A DNA stretch of 64,000 nucleotides from Opeltia flavorubescens. Taxonomy: Eukaryota > Ascomycota > Lecanoromycetes > Teloschistales > Teloschistaceae. A model generated the notes under the pieces. That model saw only the letters and a list, made by a program, of their open reading frames with translations. It did no database searches and was not told the DNA's origin. This document shows positions 1-11,944 of this stretch, one piece after another. Location: positions 1,302,001 to 1,366,000 of the forward strand of contig KE546973.1 in assembly GCA_000442125.1 (NCBI GenBank). Reading direction: 5' to 3'. Numbering within the stretch: position 1 is the stretch's first letter; each line of letters opens with the position of its first letter. A program made the translations under genes and the position numbers.

Positions 1-259
1 CATGACTGGTGGTGAAGGTGTGCGATGCAGCTTGACTGGAGAACACCCAGTGCAGGTGAAGACATAGGGTGGAAGGCAAGCAAAAGAAGACACGCTGATG
101 ACAATGTGCAGAGGGGAATGAACTTGTTGGTCACATCACTGAGGATGATTAAGCCCCAACGCCACGTCAAGGCCAAGTTCGTGTTGAGGTTTACATGTGA
201 CCAGCGGCAGTGTAAGGCCGGCCACAAAACCCCGAAAGAGGAATGTTTCCAAAAATTCC

Positions 260-278
260 CATGCCCATAGAGGGCATG
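260..278. repeat. Inverted repeat (hairpin) in repeat unit 1
   Basis: CATGCCC and GGGCATG form perfect 7-bp arms around a 5-nt loop. The hairpin follows the AAAAATTCC element of the unit. Confidence 0.7.
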
Positions 279-951
279 AAGATGCATTAAAAGAACCACC
301 GGGAAGAAAAATCTACACCAACAGTTAGCATAACGCTGGAGAAGAAAAGAGAAGAGAAGAGAAAGAAAGTTGGGGGAAACCTGGCTTAAATGCAGCTGCT
401 CTGACGCTAAAACTTGAAAACAGACAGATCTGAGGAAGGAGCAGCATAGACGGACCGCGGAGGAAGTCGCAACTTCAAAACAGGGAAGGAGCGTAAGACA
501 GACAAAAGAATCCGACACAAGCCCAGGTACGTGTGCCCAGAAAACAAGAAATAGCATGTGCTATATAACCTATCTAACAGCTCGCGAAAAAGAGCAACGA
601 AATCAGATTTCGTATACCAACTGTACTTGAGATATCCTGGCGTGGACGGACAATTTAAGCTGATTGTTAGCATCCAGCATCGTCAGCCTTGACCAGCCAG
701 AAACATAGCTTGTCAGCTATGACACAAGAACATCAATATTTACAAAGGCTGATGAATGATCTAGAGCCGCAGAACTTTCCAACTCCCTGCTTCTCCTTTC
801 ACCCAGCACGAAAATTACAAAAATGGAAGGGAGACCTACCTGGAAATGGGGAAAGGGAAAAGAGAAAGAAAGTCCGAGAAATCTCGGCTGAAGTGTAGCT
901 GCTCAGATGCTCATCAACTTCTACAAAGGGATGAAAAGTTTTCAAAAATTG

Positions 952-975
952 CTATACCCTTTGATATGGGTATAG
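952..975. repeat. Inverted repeat (hairpin) in a middle repeat unit
   Basis: CTATACCC and GGGTATAG form perfect 8-bp arms around an 8-nt loop at the same place in the unit. Compared with the copy at 260-278, two base pairs differ and both are compensated on the opposite arm. Confidence 0.7.
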
Positions 976-1143
976 ACAAAAGCATTATAAAAGCCATTGC
1001 GGGAAAGTCTACACCAACAGCTAGTAAAAACGCTGGAGAAGAAAAAAGGAAAAGAGAAGAAGTTCAAGGGAGATCCGGCTTGGGTATAGCTGCTCAGACG
1101 CTAATCAACTTGTACAGAGGAATGAAATGTTTCCAAAAATTCC

Positions 1144-1162
1144 CATGCCCTCTACGGGCATG
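1144..1162. repeat. Inverted repeat (hairpin) in a repeat unit
   Basis: The arms CATGCCC/GGGCATG match those at 260-278, but the 5-nt loop differs (TCTAC instead of ATAGA). Confidence 0.7.
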
Positions 1163-1334
1163 AAGGGGTCATCAAAGCATAAGCCACCGCGAGAAGAGAT
1201 CTACACCGACATTTAGCGAAGACAACGAAGAAGAAAAAGAGAAAAGAGAAAGAAAGTTGGGGGAATCCCGGCTTAATTGCAGCTGCTCAACGCTAATAAA
1301 CTTCTACAGAGGAATGGAAAGGTCCTAAAAATTG

Positions 1335-1357
1335 CCACTCCTCTGAAATGGACGTGG
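1335..1357. repeat. Imperfect inverted repeat in a repeat unit
   Basis: CCACTCC pairs with GGACGTGG if one C is bulged. It sits in the same place, after AAAAATTG, with an 8-nt loop. Confidence 0.5.
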
Positions 1358-1549
1358 ACGTGGCGTTAGAAAAGGTTGGAGTACTTCACTAAGAGGATTT
1401 TTCCCAAGCACGTCAGCCGGAAAAAAGGGAAGATTACCTGATGAGAGAAAAAAGAGAAGAGAGAGAAGGTTAGGGGAGACCCGGTTTGAATATCGCTGCT
1501 CCGACGCTAATCAACTTCTACAGAGGAATGGAAAGGTCACAAAAATTGC

Positions 1550-1571
1550 CACGTCCTCCGCAATGGACATG
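1550..1571. repeat. Imperfect inverted repeat in a repeat unit
   Basis: CACGTCC pairs with GGACATG at six of seven positions across an 8-nt loop, again directly after AAAAATTGC. Confidence 0.5.
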
Positions 1572-1705
1572 AACAGGTCATCAAAGCGTTAAAAGAGCCA
1601 GCCTACACCGGTAGTCATCAAAGACACCGAAGAAGAAAAAAGGGAAAAGAGAAAGAATGTTAGGGAAAACCCGGCTTAAATGCAACTATCGAGACGCTGA
1701 CCTTG

Positions 1706-3004
1706 ACGCCAACAGCCTTCTCGAAGAAACTCCAGCAGACGGGCATACAGAGGGGCAAGGTATGTTAGGAGACAGACCCAAGAAGGGGTGGTCTCCCTCT
1801 ACTCGTTATCAAACACCTACAGCGAGTGGGGCATCGCAGTCCCTGCTTGCGGTGGCTGCGGAGCCCCTCAGAGATTGCAGCCTGAGCTTTGATTTGGTCA
1901 CGCGAATGGTGGTGTTGGTGATCGATTAGATGTTTAGCTTATTCCGACGAAGCGATGGAAGAAGAAGAGTGAAAAGAAATTAGGAGAGGTTAAGGGGCAG
2001 GTGGGCAATTATGGCTCAATGATCGATCCATCAGAGTTTTAAGGTAGATGACTTACTCATGACTAGGCAAGTTTTTGACTTCGGTGGACTCAACCCGATG
2101 GTGGTGATTGACTGAGGGGGGAGCGGAGAGGGAGAGAAGCAAAGGATGAGCCCAGAATGGGCGACGTTCAGACTCAGCTAGATGAACTATAGGATACAAT
2201 TATGCTCAAATCTACCAGTGTCTTCCCACCTTCAGACATCGTTATGGAAAGCGTCCCCATTTTTAACGATCTGCACAATGTATTCAATTGACAAGTAGCC
2301 TGGTATAACCTATATCAGTCTTTTCACACCCGCCTTTTCTCTGACGATCACTGTCTTCTGATACTGACTGGAACTTGGATGTCAACCATTCGTTGATGAG
2401 AATGGAGTTTTTGTTAATGAGAGACGATTTCACAACTCGATTGATCCACCACGAACCTTGTGCGTATCATCTATGTTATCTTTGGCTACTTTGGACCCAC
2501 GCCTGAACTCCCTTTAGTCGCTCCACATGACCATCGATTAAAGGGGATTCTGGCTTTTTAGATATTTGTTAACACTGTTCCAGGCTCATCGCGTGCTGGA
2601 CCTCTAGTCGCTTTTGCCAAGAGAGATGCCAAAATGCCAGTCTCCTGGTTCCTTCTTTACTTGTGCTAGAGATTTAAAACCTCTACCTACCTCCAGTAGT
2701 CTCGCCTTTGTGTCCAGCAACAGAGAGAGCCTGTGGAAGTAGAGTTTTAAGAGAACCCCTGAGTTTTGAAGACTGACGGTAACCGGATTATCATCGGCCC
2801 GGGCCCCGATATCTAATCAATCTTATGACGATTTAGGCCTCGGCCTCTGTCAGACAGCACCAGTAAAAAGCTTTCCCTCTTTATTGACATTTAGAGTAAA
2901 ATGCATGGCGGAGCTGCAGGTTCAGTCATCAATCATACTGCTTACAAAGACGAACTTCTGGTGTAGTCTCATGCAATATAGGTGATCAACGTCCTCCAAA
3001 GGGC
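1706..3004. other. Gene-free stretch upstream of glutathione reductase
   Basis: No convincing coding sequence, RNA gene or mobile element is visible. A purine-rich patch near 1955-2000 faintly resembles the tract in the upstream repeat. The last few hundred bases presumably hold the promoter of the glutathione reductase gene. Confidence 0.5.
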
Positions 3005-3010
3005 TATAAA
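3005..3010 (+). promoter_or_regulatory. TATA-like box of the glutathione reductase gene
   Basis: TATAAA lies 169 bp before the first in-frame ATG (3174) and about 60 bp before the CTG at 3069. Transcription starting downstream of it could include the open presequence-like stretch that precedes the ATG. This is inferred from position and motif only. Confidence 0.35.
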
Positions 3011-3053
3011 ACACTTGCGTCACCAGTCGCACCATTGCCCCACAGATTCCTAA

Positions 3054-4639
<1,586 letters not shown>

Positions 4640-4927
4640 ATGAAGGGTTTGTGGTGAAGGGGTTGGATGAGTATGGACATTGGGATGGAGATGAAAGGTA
4701 GAGAAAATTAGATGGGATTGTTATTGCGTCGTTTGAAGGACGATGTGGAGGTATGAGTATTCAAAGATATGTAATAGTCAAGAACGATTTGGATATCAAA
4801 AGCAATTCTGCTGTATATAATGCTCTTGATACAGTAGCTACGAGCCGACAGCTCGGATCTCAGCCTTGTCCCCATCTTTGCCCTCACAACTCATCGTCTC
4901 CATTCCGCTTCACCCTAATAGAGTTCC

Positions 4928-6828
4928 CTACAGCTTCGTCCTCCCAATACCATTCCCACCTCTCCTCCACTTCGCATACGGATGCCCATCCCCTCCTCCG
5001 ACCGGAACAAGATGATCCAAATCCCCCGTATTCACCAATCCGGGATGCGCCTGACTCAGATCCGTAATGCCAACCAGCGCCATAGCAACAGATAACTCAT
5101 CCTTCAACACTAGATATCGAGGAAGAGAAGAAAATCAGTACCAAAACCTACTCTCCAAAAAAAATTATCATCCTAAAAAAGTCAAGGAAAAAAGGATGAC
5201 ACATACAATCAATCAACCACTCCACACCCTCCTGCCCATAATTCAACGCGTACAGGAACGGTCTCCCCACACTCACGGCCGTGGCGCCGAGGCAGATTGC
5301 TTTTAGGATATCCGTACCTCGGCGTATACCGCCATCGACGTAGACTTCCAGATGATCGAAGACGTGGGGTGCGTTGCGCTGGATGTCGAGGAGGATTAGG
5401 ACGGCGGGGGGAGCGGTGTCGAGGTTGCGGCCGCCGTGATTGCTTAGATATCGTCAGCCTTGATACTTTGGAAAAGCAGAGATTGATATTTGAAAGGTTT
5501 ACATACCTCAAAACAACACCATCAACCCCCCACTCCACACACTTCGCCGCGTCCTCGGCGGTCATGATCCCCTTGACTACGATCTTCCCCTTCCAAACAC
5601 CCTTCAACCACACTAGATCCTCCCAATGTAACCCCTCGTCAATGAAACTCCCCGTAATCCTTCCCAAGCCCCCGCCTTTTTTATCATTGACGGGTTTTCC
5701 CTGGCCCATAGGCGCGGCTTGATCTTCCTCCATTCGAACCCGCTCGTCGGCTTCCCGTTTGCCGGCGATGGGGCTGTCAACTGTGAGGAAGATTGTGCGG
5801 ATGCCGGCGTCCCAGACGGTGCGGAGGAGGCGCTCGGAGTGCGGGCGGTGTTTATTGACGTAGAGTTGGAAGAATAATGGTGGTGATGGGGTTGAGGATG
5901 GAGGGAGGGTGGAGGCGATTTCGGTGATGGAGAAGGAGGCGTTGGTTGAGACCTGGTTTTCGTAGCACTTCAGTTATGCCGGCGGATTATTGATAGCAAA
6001 GTACGACATCACATGAGAAGGAAAAATCCCCGTAAATCCAAATTTTCAAGAAATGAAAGAGATACATAATTGCACGCATGAAATACAAATTGAAAACCGG
6101 TAAGCAAAGAGAATGAATCACATACACACTGCACAACCCCCTTCCCCGAACAAGCCCTCGCGATCGCCTTCTCCCCCTCCGGATGCACCAACCTCGCTAA
6201 CGCAGCCGGACTCACAAAAACCGGCATCTCAACCTCCCTCCCCAAAATCTTTGCCCTCGTATCCCTCCTCCTAATATCTCTCAACACCCTCGGCCTCCAC
6301 CATATCCTATCAAAGAAACTCGAATTCGCCCGATGCGTCACCAGATCCGTCGCCGCGCTCGAATAAAACGCCCACGTCTTCGGCGCCAAGGTTTTTTCCG
6401 CTACGGCTTCGAAGTCGTGCGTTGAGATTATGGTGTCTAGTGGTGGTTTCTCGTTCTTGAGCTGGACTTTGGGGTTCTTTTGAGGGGGAGGCTTGGACCA
6501 GGCGGAGGAAATGGTGGAGGTGTCGAGGGTGCCGATGAGTTTTGCGGTGGTCAAGGTCTCGGGGAGAAGGGAGGGGGAGTGAACTTCGTTGTAGGCGGTG
6601 GAGGCGTCGTGGCCGGCGTGCTGGAGGATGACTGGGCGCTGGGTATTACTTGTGAGGGAATCGACGAGAGGGAAGTTTCCTTTGAGGAAGCTTACTGCCA
6701 ATACCGCCAGGATGTTCCGGAGCGAACTCGGTCAGATCCCATACTTGACCGTCGACCACTATCCAGAGATCTTTTGCTGTGTTGTGCTTGCTGATTTCCT
6801 CAGTTGAGAGTAGCTTTGGCTCGGCCAT
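4928..6828 (-). CDS. Cytochrome b5-fused FMN-dependent 2-hydroxyacid dehydrogenase (cytochrome b2-like)
   Basis: A predicted 500-aa enzyme in five exons: 6828-6696, 6631-6126, 5952-5507, 5442-5207 and 5109-4928. The N-terminal cytochrome b5 domain (about residues 5-80) has the heme-ligand motif EHPGG; the second heme ligand is in the QHAGHDAS region. The remainder is an FMN_dh barrel with [27 protein letters not shown] and the active-site SNHGGRNLD, whose His and Arg bind and deprotonate the 2-hydroxyacid. Its closest known relatives are L-lactate:cytochrome c oxidoreductases (CYB2), but the protein starts [13 protein letters not shown] with no mitochondrial presequence, so a cytosolic place and another acid substrate are possible. 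The 173-bp intron 2 is the longest in the window. Each splice junction restores the family consensus. Confidence 0.9.
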
Positions 6829-7329
6829 TGAGTCGTGTAAAGTTGAAAATGAAAAAGCAGATGGCAATAGAAGGTTGAATAGGATATCTGTACCTTTTTT
6901 CTGTCCTACTAGCACATTAATGGACCAATGGCATGCAACACAATAATGAAATACTGGTGGCTACTTCCTACGTCACGGTAGCGGAGGCTTTCCGTGGCCG
7001 TTGACGCTTGCCGTCATACCCGTTATGTGTCTGCAGCATAGGCGAGAAAAGAATGGGCTCTAATGGATTGAATAAAAAAGACATGGATTGCTGAAGTAAG
7101 AAACAAAGCTATGCGTGTAGAATATTCGTGCTCAAATGGCAGCTCTATGATACTGGGCCTATAAAGCAAGAGCAAGAGCAAGAAAGGAGTTCCATCTCAT
7201 TATGTTCATGCAAGAAAAACCAACCCAGGAACCGGACACCGTCACAAACCCATCCAAAGCAGAACCAGCCCAGTGCATGCATCGTAAACCATAATGAAAC
7301 CCATCAAATGCATCAAATGAGAACCCACA
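6829..7329. other. Intergenic region
   Basis: This is upstream of the hydroxyacid dehydrogenase and downstream of the Tcp11 gene. It contains a TACGTCA half-CRE at 6969-6975, about 140 bp before the dehydrogenase ATG, and short simple repeats (GAGCAA units near 7168; CATCAAATG units near 7300). No gene was seen. Confidence 0.5.
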
Positions 7330-10107
7330 TCATGTACTCGCCACCTCATCCCTACCTATTGCCTCGATAACGCCATCATACCATTTCCCATGTGCTTCAC
7401 GATCCACGTCTGCAACTCTTTGAAGCTCATCCACCAAAGCTCCGACCTGTACCACAAACTCGGGCAGACCACCACTGGACAGCATCTGACTTGCACTGCT
7501 TGCTGCTTTCACCCGCTCCTCTGCGCTTGACGCCGAAAGCCTTGCGTAGACATGGGCCCTAATCTTCTGAAGGATAACCTTGACTACAGGGTGCGCGACC
7601 TGTCGGTTTCGGCCATCCAGCAAGATACGCTCGATAGTACCGGACAATCGAGTTTTGGTCGTGGGTGGGAGAGCATAGCGTGATTCGATCACTCCGATGT
7701 ATGCTTGAGCATCTTCGAAGCCTAAATCCCACATCCTTTGTGCTTGCTCCTTCCATTGCGATCGAACGTCCCGTCTCATGAGATTTTTAGCTGTCAACAG
7801 GATCGCACTAATAACAACCGTTCGAAGCATGTCCGTTCGCATTCGATTGATCCTCATACGGTCCAGCTCTAGCGTTTCTGGTAATTCTTCCTCTTGTAGT
7901 TCAGCAACTCCAATGGCGAGGTCAACGAGCCCTTGCATGTATATCTTGTCAGATGTGATCCGATTAGCCGGTGCCAAGCTACTCCCCAGAGACCTCCTTG
8001 TGCTTTCATCCTCTGTCTTCCGTCTGGCTTGAGTCCACCACTGCGAGGTCCTGCTTAACACTCGGTCGCCGAATTCAGTTGCAAAAGAATTCTGTTCATA
8101 TTTGTCTGCTTCTTTCAAGAGTAACGGTGCATTCATCTGTAGCGAAAAATTGGCATGATCGATAGATAAAAGATCAATTATGTAATTGAGCTTGGCCAGT
8201 CGTTCGATTGGATCGTCCGTCTTGTCCTCGGCCAGCGCTTTTACATCCTGATCTCGGACGGGCGCACATATCTTCGGAAGTAAGGAGTTCATAAATGAAA
8301 AGAATTGCTGATATGAAAAGGCACCCATCTTGACCTGATTTGCGATCATTGTTGTGTCAAGCGACTCGGAAATAAGTGTGTGCAATGATTTGCCTGGAAC
8401 TACAAGGCTGAGCAGTTTCTCGCGGATCGTTTCTGCCATGGCTACGATAAAGATGTCTCCAAAACCTGACTCGATGTCCCGATGCATGGTTTCCGATACC
8501 TCTTGTATAACTCTTTCTCTCATATCTATCTTTGGTTTGACGTCTATTCGATACTCCTTATTGATTGCTAATTCGTGCATGATCGTCCGATTATCCGGTA
8601 AAAGAGCTATTGCTCTCGGATTAGCGGGCTTTGTAGCTGCTGTCTCGGAAACAGAGGCCTCTATCGGGGTCAGCAAAGGTGTATTTGCGTCTGCCGAAGG
8701 AAGAGAAGTTGCTCTCGGCCTATCAACTCCAAGCGGCTTCTTCTTGGCATGGGCTTTCCTACTCTTCCTGACTGCTTCTCTAATCATCTTCATTGCTCGA
8801 TCGGCACCTGCAAGTCTCTTGAGTCGGACAAGAAGCAGAGTTTGGTTATGTTGGATCCCTTCTTTGTAATCATCCGCCACGTGACCTTCCTTGTCGTCCT
8901 TCACAGATTGCCATATAGCATCAAGTTCCACAAATTGTGCAAGCATGGTACCTAAAAGAATTGTAGAGTCGCGACGTTTCCAGGCTGTGAATGCCCTCTG
9001 AAAGCTGGTGTATGCCTCGCACGACGATTCAAGCTGCTGGGCAGTAGGTGTGGAAGACGGACAGGTGATGATGGGATCAAACGAAAGGAAAAGACCTTTT
9101 GCTTTCTCTATCAGATCTTTCTCTTGTTCTCCATCTTCTGTCAAGACCTGAGCTGGATGACCTAGGACCAAGAATGCGCTCAAGAAAGTTCGTACGGCCG
9201 CTCTCTCCCCAACACTATCAATGCCCTCTTCCTGCAAACCATAGTATCGTAAGAGTTTTGTAGTTGAATTGAGAACCTGATCTTGATTGAGCAGTTCGCC
9301 TACTGCCTCAAAGCTTAATCGTTGGATGCTTTCCAGGGTTAGGCCGAGCCCCAAAAAGTCAGAGACGATGAGTCGTCTCATCCTGTTCCGCCAGGCCCTC
9401 TGTATAATTTTCGCTGCTTGAACGTCATTTGTAGGCCTCCAAGTCCTAGCCATAACCTTTTTCTCTTCTACTGAGGGTAGAGTTGCCGTCCTTGGACGAC
9501 GCTGGTTCTGTTGTAGAATTGACCGCCTTCGTTGAGCTTCGGCAAGCCTTTCCTGCATATCTTCCTTCAGCTTCAAGTGCTCGGCCGCTTTCTTCTCCCT
9601 GGTGTCCTCGGCTACTCTCTTAGCCCGTTTGACTTCCTCGGCGCAGTTTGCAGCTACTTGGGCGAGGAACTTTTCTCGAGCATTTTTGGCGGCAAGGGCC
9701 CGTTCTTCGCTAGTTGTTGAGCTCCTAGGTGCTGCCTTGGCCATCGCTGCTCGCAGCCGAACTTGCTCCGCATGGGCCGCTCTATCAGCGAGCCGTGCTT
9801 TCCTGCTCTCAATAATAGAGGCACGACGTAGATGTTGGGCAATATGTGTACTCTGTGGGCCTCCATGGGCTGATCGCGAGGATTTGCTTGACTGGTGCGA
9901 AGAGAGAGAATTCCGACGTGAGGATGCAGCAGACGTCTTTCGACGGTAGCTAGAAGATTTGTAGAAGCGCGCTGCCAAATGTGGAGGAGGAGCATGTATA
10001 GTATCATTGTCGGAGGACATCATTAGGTCTTGGTTCTCTTCCGAGATGCTGGGATGTAAGGTATGGGAGGAGTCGGGCTCAAGGTCAGAAGAACCGGAAT
10101 GATGCAT
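7330..10107 (-). CDS. Tcp11-family protein (SOK1-like) with an IQ motif
   Basis: An uninterrupted 925-aa frame from an ATG at 10107. The N-terminal 60 residues are Ser-rich and low in complexity. Residues about 60-215 are Arg/Ala/Glu/Lys-rich and probably coiled coil. An IQ-like motif, AAKIIQRAWRNRMRRL, lies near residue 230 and may bind calmodulin or a light chain. The C-terminal half, from about residue 505, is a Tcp11 domain, recognised by VAMAETIREKLLSLVVPGK and the signature ICAPVRDQDV. Yeast SOK1, in this family, is linked to cAMP/PKA signalling; the biochemical role is unknown. The family call is firm. The cAMP link is inferred from family membership. No intron signal is needed to explain the frame. 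Confidence 0.85.
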   Translation of the reverse strand: MHHSGSSDLEPDSSHTLHPSISEENQDLMMSSDNDTIHAPPPHLAARFYKSSSYRRKTSAASSRRNSLSSHQSSKSSRSAHGGPQSTHIAQHLRRASIIESRKARLADRAAHAEQVRLRAAMAKAAPRSSTTSEERALAAKNAREKFLAQVAANCAEEVKRAKRVAEDTREKKAAEHLKLKEDMQERLAEAQRRRSILQQNQRRPRTATLPSVEEKKVMARTWRPTNDVQAAKIIQRAWRNRMRRLIVSDFLGLGLTLESIQRLSFEAVGELLNQDQVLNSTTKLLRYYGLQEEGIDSVGERAAVRTFLSAFLVLGHPAQVLTEDGEQEKDLIEKAKGLFLSFDPIITCPSSTPTAQQLESSCEAYTSFQRAFTAWKRRDSTILLGTMLAQFVELDAIWQSVKDDKEGHVADDYKEGIQHNQTLLLVRLKRLAGADRAMKMIREAVRKSRKAHAKKKPLGVDRPRATSLPSADANTPLLTPIEASVSETAATKPANPRAIALLPDNRTIMHELAINKEYRIDVKPKIDMRERVIQEVSETMHRDIESGFGDIFIVAMAETIREKLLSLVVPGKSLHTLISESLDTTMIANQVKMGAFSYQQFFSFMNSLLPKICAPVRDQDVKALAEDKTDDPIERLAKLNYIIDLLSIDHANFSLQMNAPLLLKEADKYEQNSFATEFGDRVLSRTSQWWTQARRKTEDESTRRSLGSSLAPANRITSDKIYMQGLVDLAIGVAELQEEELPETLELDRMRINRMRTDMLRTVVISAILLTAKNLMRRDVRSQWKEQAQRMWDLGFEDAQAYIGVIESRYALPPTTKTRLSGTIERILLDGRNRQVAHPVVKVILQKIRAHVYARLSASSAEERVKAASSASQMLSSGGLPEFVVQVGALVDELQRVADVDREAHGKWYDGVIEAIGRDEVAST

Positions 10108-11062
10108 ACTGGCTTCACCTTACTTCATTCAGGATGGTCAGTGGTCGTAAAGTCTTGATTTCAAATCTACGGTTGCAGTTGAAGAAAAGTTCAAAGTATG
10201 TAAAACCTGCTGTTTGCGGTATGAGGCGAGAAGGGCAAACACTAGTCTCTGAAGAACCGGATTAATTTGAACAGAAATCCAATGCTATATATTCCAGTGA
10301 ACACCCAAATGAACGACGGCGATGATATGGAAGAATCAGCTGGTGAAAGGTCAGGTGAATTCGGAAAGGAAGTGGCTGGAGACCAAATGGAATGATGACC
10401 AAGAGCTTGCAAGGATGACCGACGCATGTCGGGGCTTGCCGTTCCCGAGATGCTTGGCACGTAGCCGCGCTTGGTCCAGTGTAGCGCTATGGGAGGCGAA
10501 TAGTTGACGTGCATATCTCGGACTGCATACGTTGTACAAGTTCTTACTTTAACGCGAACTATGAGTGGATCAATGGTTTGGAACTTAAATCCATTTGTGA
10601 TTTGACCAGCAAACTAGAAATCGGTGGTTATAATGTCGAAAGAACCTTATGCTGACTTCTTGGAGCAACATGCAAAGAGGTTAAAGAATCCAATGCTAGA
10701 GACATTTTGATTTGTTTGTAGTGCTCGCTCATGCACCGTTTGCTCGCACGCTATGCATATCACGTTCAAGACATACAACGAACAGAACACCCCGTCCATT
10801 CCAGCTGGTCGACTTGCTTGCACGTACAAGGTATATCAGAAAATTTTGTGACCTTGAACATCCATCGCTGATCCTGTCGATGATTTGCTGATATCCAGAC
10901 ATTCGTTTACATGGCCATGCTGAAAGTCGAGAAGATCTGCGAATTCGAAAGAAAAGTAATAAATACAAAGAAGTGAAGGAGGAATCTCCAAGCGAGATCC
11001 ATCTGAGGTGCTGTGCGTGAGCCATCGACCCATCGACCTAGTAACACACGTGGAAGCGTCTT
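10108..11062. other. Intergenic region
   Basis: This separates the start of the Tcp11 gene from the 3' end of a secreted-protein gene. Open frames here are short and show no recognisable protein. No RNA gene was seen. The part next to 10108 is the presumed Tcp11 promoter. Confidence 0.5.
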
Positions 11063-11944
11063 TTACATGTATCCCATTGTACCGGTTGGCTGAGAGAAGG
11101 TGATGGATGCACTTGGTTTGCTTGTGAAAGACGGGTAAGGCTTGGTCATGAAGCCTGTGGAAGCAGTCGGGCACTTAGTCTTTGTCTTCTTGGTCGTAGT
11201 CGGGTAAGGTACTGAAGAGCTGATAGGAGAGTCACCAGAGCCCGAAGATACTGGAGCAGATGAGCCAGATCCAGCAGTGACAGTGACGGTCTATTCCATA
11301 ATGTCAGTTTAAATTCAAGACGAGAAGATAGGCTATGTGCAAGAGCTTACCACTGGGGAGCCAGTAACTGTTACAGTGACTGGAACAGGGCATTTGCCAG
11401 AGCCTGATGCACCGACTGGGCTGTTGCCAAGTCCGCTGCTGGCAGGGACCACAGTCTTGTATTCGGTGGAGGTGGATGTGGATGTAATAGTAGTTGTCGG
11501 TTCGCTTCCTTCTTCGAATCCACCGGTGGCACTAGCTTCCGGGCCTGCAGTCGCGTAGACTGTATTGACATTTGTATGGGTAGAGGTGTACTTGATGGTA
11601 GTTGTAACAACAGTAGTCGAGGACCCAGAACCGAGAGTATACGTAAGGGTGTGATCGCCGGTCTCAACGGGAGAATTGCCGCCCGTGCTGGATGCACCAG
11701 TAGTCAATGGGATAGAGGGACCAGCGGTTCCACCAGTGCTTAAGATGAATGAAGACTCGACGGGAGTGGAGGAGGCCTGGGTAGGCGAGTTGCCAAGAGA
11801 GGTAGTTTGATTGTCATAGGCACTCAACGATGGGGCATAATGACGCTTGTGATGGCCATAGTGCTTTTGACCACCATGTTGAAACCTTGCCTGTGCAGCA
11901 ATGGCGAGCGCGCCCACAAGAGCGACAGAGAGCTTGGCCAGCAT
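11063..11944 (-). CDS. Secreted Ser/Thr-rich cell-surface protein with GNSP motifs
   Basis: A 273-aa protein in two exons (11944-11351 and 11290-11063; 60-bp intron). It starts with a signal peptide (MLAKLSVALVGALAIAAQA), then a short His-rich segment ending in a dibasic KR near residue 34, a likely Kex2 processing site. The remainder is Ser/Thr/Gly-rich and suited to O-mannosylation. The tetrapeptide G(N/D)SP occurs four times. Val/Thr-rich stretches such as TTVVTTTIKYTSTHT and PVTVTVTGSPV resemble fungal wall mannoproteins. The second exon has a basic TTTKKTKTK patch. Two Cys are visible, in GKCPVP and TKCPTA. I see no hydrophobic GPI-type tail. No enzyme domain is recognisable; a wall or extracellular structural role is inferred from composition only. 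Confidence 0.75.

Larger units (their letters stand above)
246..1705. repeat. Degenerate ~190-210 bp tandem repeat array
   Basis: At least five diverged copies of one unit are visible. Each has a purine-rich tract (GAAGAAAAAAGRGAAAAG-like), then a GGGGAAACCCGGCTTAA-like segment, then a GCTGCTCNGACGCTAATC-like core, then ACTTCTACAGAGGAATG, then an AAAAATT(C/G)CC element leading into an inverted repeat. The core occurs near 391-409, 892-910, 1085-1102, 1277-1296, 1491-1510 and, weakly, 1681-1698. Spacing is about 190-212 bp except for the first gap of about 500 bp, which holds sequence I could not align. The short open frames across the array are not conserved between copies, so I do not call them genes. 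No transposase, LTR or other element hallmark was recognised. Confidence 0.75.

Noticed and set aside
25-1929. Several open frames of 69-105 codons across the 5' repeat array
   Set aside because: They are not conserved between repeat copies, show no domain, and some begin at non-ATG codons.
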